Shown: piece after piece, positions 6,137 to 7,964 of the stretch | Layout of the letters: each line of letters opens with the position of its first letter | How positions within the stretch are numbered: position 1 is the stretch's first letter | NCBI GenBank assembly: GCA_900752305.1 | Contig: CAADUV010000058.1 | Span: 1 to 7,964, forward strand | Reading direction: 5' to 3' | Source: an uncultured Oscillospiraceae bacterium | Lineage (GTDB): Bacteria > Bacillota > Clostridia > Oscillospirales > Oscillospiraceae | DNA: 7,964 nucleotides | Notes under the pieces: model-generated | Databases searched by the model: none | What the model was told of the DNA's origin: nothing | What the model saw: the letters and a program-made list of their open reading frames with translations, nothing else | Made by a program: the position numbers and the translations under genes

Positions 6137-6724
6137 TCAGGAGGGGTTGCCCTCCAGGAAATAGGTGGCTTCGCAGTCAGCCGTGCTCAAGGCGAAGGCC
6201 AGCGGATACATCTGAAAGGCTTTGCCCACGTTGCGCTTGTCCTCATCGCCGGAGAAGCCCATATGATAGCGGATGGCAAAGGCCTCCTCCCGGGTCAGAC
6301 GCAGATAGCCGTTGACGATGTACACGCTCTTCTCTCCATGTCCATAGGGCATGGGGTCGTCAAACTGATAGGTGGGCACCGATTTCCACTTGCCGTCCGA
6401 GCCTTTCACGTTCCGGGTGCCCGGCTTATAGCAGCCGATCTTGCACAGATCGTGGAGCAGCGCCACAATGGCCACCGTCTCCGCTGAGTACTCCATCCCG
6501 TACAGCTCCTGCACCCGTTCCCGGGCCAGATAGTCTACCAAACAGTGGTATACGTTCACGCTGTGCTCGCACAGACCGCCCTCGTAGCTGCCGTGGAACC
6601 GGGCGGAGGAGGGGGCGATGAAAAAGTCGCTCTTGTGCTCCAAGTAGTCCAGCAGCTCCTCAGCGCCGGGGCGGGTGATGTTGGCTCGATAGATTTGAAT
6701 GAATTCTTCTTTTGCGGACGGCAT
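6137..6724 (-). CDS. HD-domain phosphohydrolase
   Basis: This 195-residue cytoplasmic protein belongs to the metal-dependent HD superfamily, which removes phosphates from nucleotides or cleaves phosphodiesters. Visible metal ligands are H54 (C-E-H-S), H91-D92 (L-L-H-D-L-C-K) and D183 (S-T-A-D), with further histidines H129 (G-H-G-E-K-S) and H154 (R-Y-H-M-G). The segment with P-G-T-R-N-V-K and G-K-W-K-S-V-P-T-Y between residues 101 and 119 is characteristic of a group of clostridial and phage HD proteins; I cannot name its substrate. ATG 6724 was chosen over the upstream ATG at 6808 because AGGAGG lies eight bases before it and the promoter (6768-6776) sits between the two. It is the first gene of the HD-Nudix-beta-helix operon. 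Confidence 0.85.
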   Translation of the reverse strand: MPSAKEEFIQIYRANITRPGAEELLDYLEHKSDFFIAPSSARFHGSYEGGLCEHSVNVYHCLVDYLARERVQELYGMEYSAETVAIVALLHDLCKIGCYKPGTRNVKGSDGKWKSVPTYQFDDPMPYGHGEKSVYIVNGYLRLTREEAFAIRYHMGFSGDEDKRNVGKAFQMYPLAFALSTADCEATYFLEGNPS

Positions 6725-6767
6725 GGGGGATTCCTCCTGTTGTTCCGATTTGGTCAATACAGGGTTT

Positions 6768-6776
6768 AGTATAGCA
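6768..6776 (-). promoter_or_regulatory. Extended -10 promoter for the HD-Nudix-beta-helix operon
   Basis: On the minus strand this reads TGC followed by TATACT, an extended -10 element. The -35 region 17 bases upstream (TTCCCT) is poor. The start point would be near 6761, about 37 bases before the HD gene ATG. I see no convincing plus-strand promoter for the divergent membrane-protein gene in 6725-6895; CTGACA at 6843-6848 lacks a matching -10. Confidence 0.55.
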
Positions 6777-6895
6777 TATTCCACCCGCTGAGGGAACCGG
6801 TTTTCCACCGCACTTTCACAGAATCCGCCCCCTGGTCATAGTCTGACACAACGGCAATCTGCCGCAAGACGGAAGAATTAGGGGAGGAGTGCAAA

Positions 6896-7441
6896 ATGGG
6901 CGAATGGATCTCGCTGATCTGCGTGCTGCTGACCGCCAACTTGGATACGGCTTTATTGGCCATGGGCTGGAGCCTGCGGCGCAGACGGTTTACCTTAGGT
7001 GCGGTGGTGGTCATCGGTGTGGTGACCACAGCAGCCACCTGGCTGGCACTGACGCTGGGCCATTGGGCGGCAGGCTGTTTGACCGTGCTGACGGCGAAAA
7101 AGGCAGGGGGCGCCCTGCTCATCGCCATGGGCGTGTGGATGATGATCGACGCCCTGCGGGAGGAGGTGCCAGAGGCGAAGCCGATGCCGGTGAAGTGGGG
7201 GGAGTGCCTGATGCTCTCCCTGACCTTGGCAGGGAACAATATGGGCCTGGGCATAGGCGCAGGCTTGGCAGGCAGCAACGCTTGGGGTGCCGCCCTGTGC
7301 AACTGCGTCATCACTGTCTTGGCTATCTTCCTGGGCAGTGCGCTGGGACGCTGTGCCGCCCGTGGATGGCTGTACCAGTACGGGGCCATGCTCGCCGGCG
7401 CTGTCTTAGTGCTGTTGGGGGCGGTGGCGCCATGGATCTGA
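6896..7441 (+). CDS. MntP/YtaF-like integral membrane protein (putative cation exporter)
   Basis: This 181-residue protein has about six hydrophobic segments in two pseudo-repeats, the layout of the MntP (manganese efflux) and YtaF (sporulation membrane protein) superfamily. Repeat one starts with N-L-D (15-17) in the first membrane helix. Repeat two has L-T-L-A-G-N-N-M-G-L-G-I-G-A-G-L-A-G (~109-126), which closely resembles the YtaF/MntP second-repeat helix but with N114-N115 where an acidic residue is usual. The basic loop W-S-L-R-R-R-R-F follows the first helix. The start is supported by GGGGAGGAG, seven bases before the ATG. The gene is followed by a hairpin terminator and is probably monocistronic. 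Cation transport is inferred from the family; the missing second Asp leaves it uncertain. Confidence 0.7.
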   Translation: MGEWISLICVLLTANLDTALLAMGWSLRRRRFTLGAVVVIGVVTTAATWLALTLGHWAAGCLTVLTAKKAGGALLIAMGVWMMIDALREEVPEAKPMPVKWGECLMLSLTLAGNNMGLGIGAGLAGSNAWGAALCNCVITVLAIFLGSALGRCAARGWLYQYGAMLAGAVLVLLGAVAPWI

Positions 7442-7459
7442 AAAACAACATGGTTTTGT

Positions 7460-7489
7460 AGAAAACAGACGCTCCTGCGTCTGTTTTCT
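7460..7489. terminator. Intrinsic terminator after the MntP/YtaF-like gene
   Basis: AGAAAACAGACG (7460-7471) and CGTCTGTTTTCT (7478-7489) are exact complements; one more C-G pair closes a four-base TCCT loop, making 13 base pairs. The downstream arm contains a TTTT run. It lies 19 bases past the stop codon and separates this gene from the queT promoter. The stem composition would let it work in both directions, but no gene on the minus strand needs it. Confidence 0.75.
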
Positions 7490-7502
7490 GTGTAAACGCC
7501 GA

Positions 7503-7531
7503 TTGCAAACCCCGCCCCAAAGGGTTACAAT
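7503..7531 (+). promoter_or_regulatory. Sigma-A-type promoter for queT
   Basis: The -35 box is TTGCAA (7503-7508) and the -10 box is TACAAT (7526-7531), with a 17-base spacer. The start point should be near 7538, leaving a leader of about 109 bases before the queT ATG. Confidence 0.75.
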
Positions 7532-7537
7532 AGCCTC

Positions 7538-7646
7538 GACTGGTTTCCAAACCCGGTCCAACCGGCCAGGGACAAGTACCGCCCTGTGCTGCTGTGTGGC
7601 GCGAAACAGCGCCATACTCTAAATACCAAAATGGAGGCAACTACAT
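7538..7646 (+). promoter_or_regulatory. Structured queT leader, candidate preQ1 riboswitch
   Basis: This leader has several stems. CTGG (7540-7543) pairs with CCAG (7566-7569) and encloses CCGG/CCGG (7553-7556 with 7562-7565). CAGGG (7567-7571) pairs with CCCTG (7582-7586) and competes with the first stem. TGTGGCGC (7595-7602) pairs with GCGCCATA (7609-7616), one pair being G-U. There is no T-run, so any control would be at translation, near GGAGG (7633-7637). queT genes are often governed by preQ1 riboswitches, and class III is known from Faecalibacterium-type bacteria. The class call is inference; I could not match a consensus by eye. Confidence 0.45.
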
Positions 7647-7964
7647 ATGAAACAACAAAACCAGATGGCAAAACTCTGCCTGGGCGCGGTCATCGCCGCC
7701 CTCTACACCGTCCTGACCTTGGCCCTGCCCGTCCTGTCCTTCGGCCCCGTCCAGTTCCGCCTGGCGGAGGGGATGACCGTGTTGGCGTGGCTCTGCCCGG
7801 AGGCTATCCCCGGCTTGACCTTGGGCTGTTTCCTCTCCAACCTCATCGGCTCTCCCTACGCCCTGGATTGGATCATGGGCACCCTGGCCACGTTTATCGC
7901 CGCCCTGTGGACCGCGCGGGTCGCCAAACGCTGGATGGCGCCCATCCCGCCGGGGCTGCGCCAA
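7647..7964 (+). CDS. queT: QueT family queuosine-precursor transporter, ECF S component (partial)
   Basis: The 106 codons visible run off the right edge; the full family length is about 160-170 residues. QueT is the substrate-binding membrane subunit of an energy-coupling-factor transporter thought to import a queuosine precursor such as preQ1 or preQ0 for tRNA modification. The sequence shows the family signature: a first helix with A-A-L-Y-T-V-L-T (~17-24), then G-P-V-Q-F-R-L-A-E-G-M-T-V-L (33-46), P-x-A-I-P-G-L-x-L-G-C (51-61), S-N-L-I-G-S (64-69) and the D-W-I-M-G-T-L-A-T segment (~74-82). The ATG has GGAGG nine bases upstream. It is preceded by its own promoter and a structured leader, so it is probably regulated by precursor level. 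Confidence 0.9.
   Translation, partial: MKQQNQMAKLCLGAVIAALYTVLTLALPVLSFGPVQFRLAEGMTVLAWLCPEAIPGLTLGCFLSNLIGSPYALDWIMGTLATFIAALWTARVAKRWMAPIPPGLRQ

Noticed and set aside
6766..7389. A 207-codon minus-strand open frame opposite the MntP/YtaF-like gene
   Set aside because: The plus-strand frame has a strong ribosome binding site, membrane segments and family motifs, and this one has none.
1..7964. Mobile elements, CRISPR arrays, tRNA or rRNA genes
   Set aside because: No transposase or integrase motifs, no regularly spaced direct repeats and no tRNA cloverleaf were seen on either strand.

Overview
The window is about 8 kb of GC-rich, gene-dense bacterial chromosome. Strong AGGAGG-type ribosome binding sites, sigma-A-like promoters, Clostridia-type protein families and a QueT-type transporter all point to an anaerobic Firmicute, most likely of the Oscillospirales (Clostridium cluster IV, Faecalibacterium/Flavonifractor-like). 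This placement is an inference from protein character and was not tested by a search. No mobile element, CRISPR array, tRNA or rRNA is visible.

Layout. (1) 1-1073, minus strand, cut by the left edge: a GlmU-like protein with an intact acetyltransferase half but a shortened, degenerate uridylyltransferase half. (2) 1074-1338: a divergent intergenic region with a promoter in each direction and three GGAATT half-sites. (3) 1339-3092, plus: two translationally coupled genes, a DUF2156 (LPG-synthase C-terminal-like) protein and a two-part GNAT acetyltransferase. (4) 3094-3519, minus: a half-size EamA/DMT membrane protein with its own promoter and a leader that carries an intrinsic-terminator hairpin just before the ribosome binding site. 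(5) 3657-4151, plus: a phosphinothricin-acetyltransferase-like GNAT, divergent from the DMT gene. (6) 4148-6724, minus: an apparent operon of an HD-domain hydrolase, a Nudix ADP-ribose pyrophosphatase and an exported right-handed beta-helix protein. (7) 6896-7441, plus: an MntP/YtaF-like small membrane protein followed by a strong hairpin terminator. (8) 7503-7964, plus: promoter, structured leader and the start of queT (queuosine-precursor ECF transporter S component), cut by the right edge.

Most genes look like housekeeping or metabolic genes. GlmU makes the peptidoglycan precursor UDP-GlcNAc, the Nudix enzyme and HD hydrolase probably clean up nucleotides, and QueT imports a queuosine precursor. 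Two pairs of convergent genes meet end to end with essentially no spacer. The most interesting parts are regulatory or evolutionary: the GlmU with a decayed first domain, the attenuator-like leader of the DMT gene, and the queT leader, which is a candidate preQ1 riboswitch (class III would fit the gene and lineage). I found no clear multi-gene system of a new kind.
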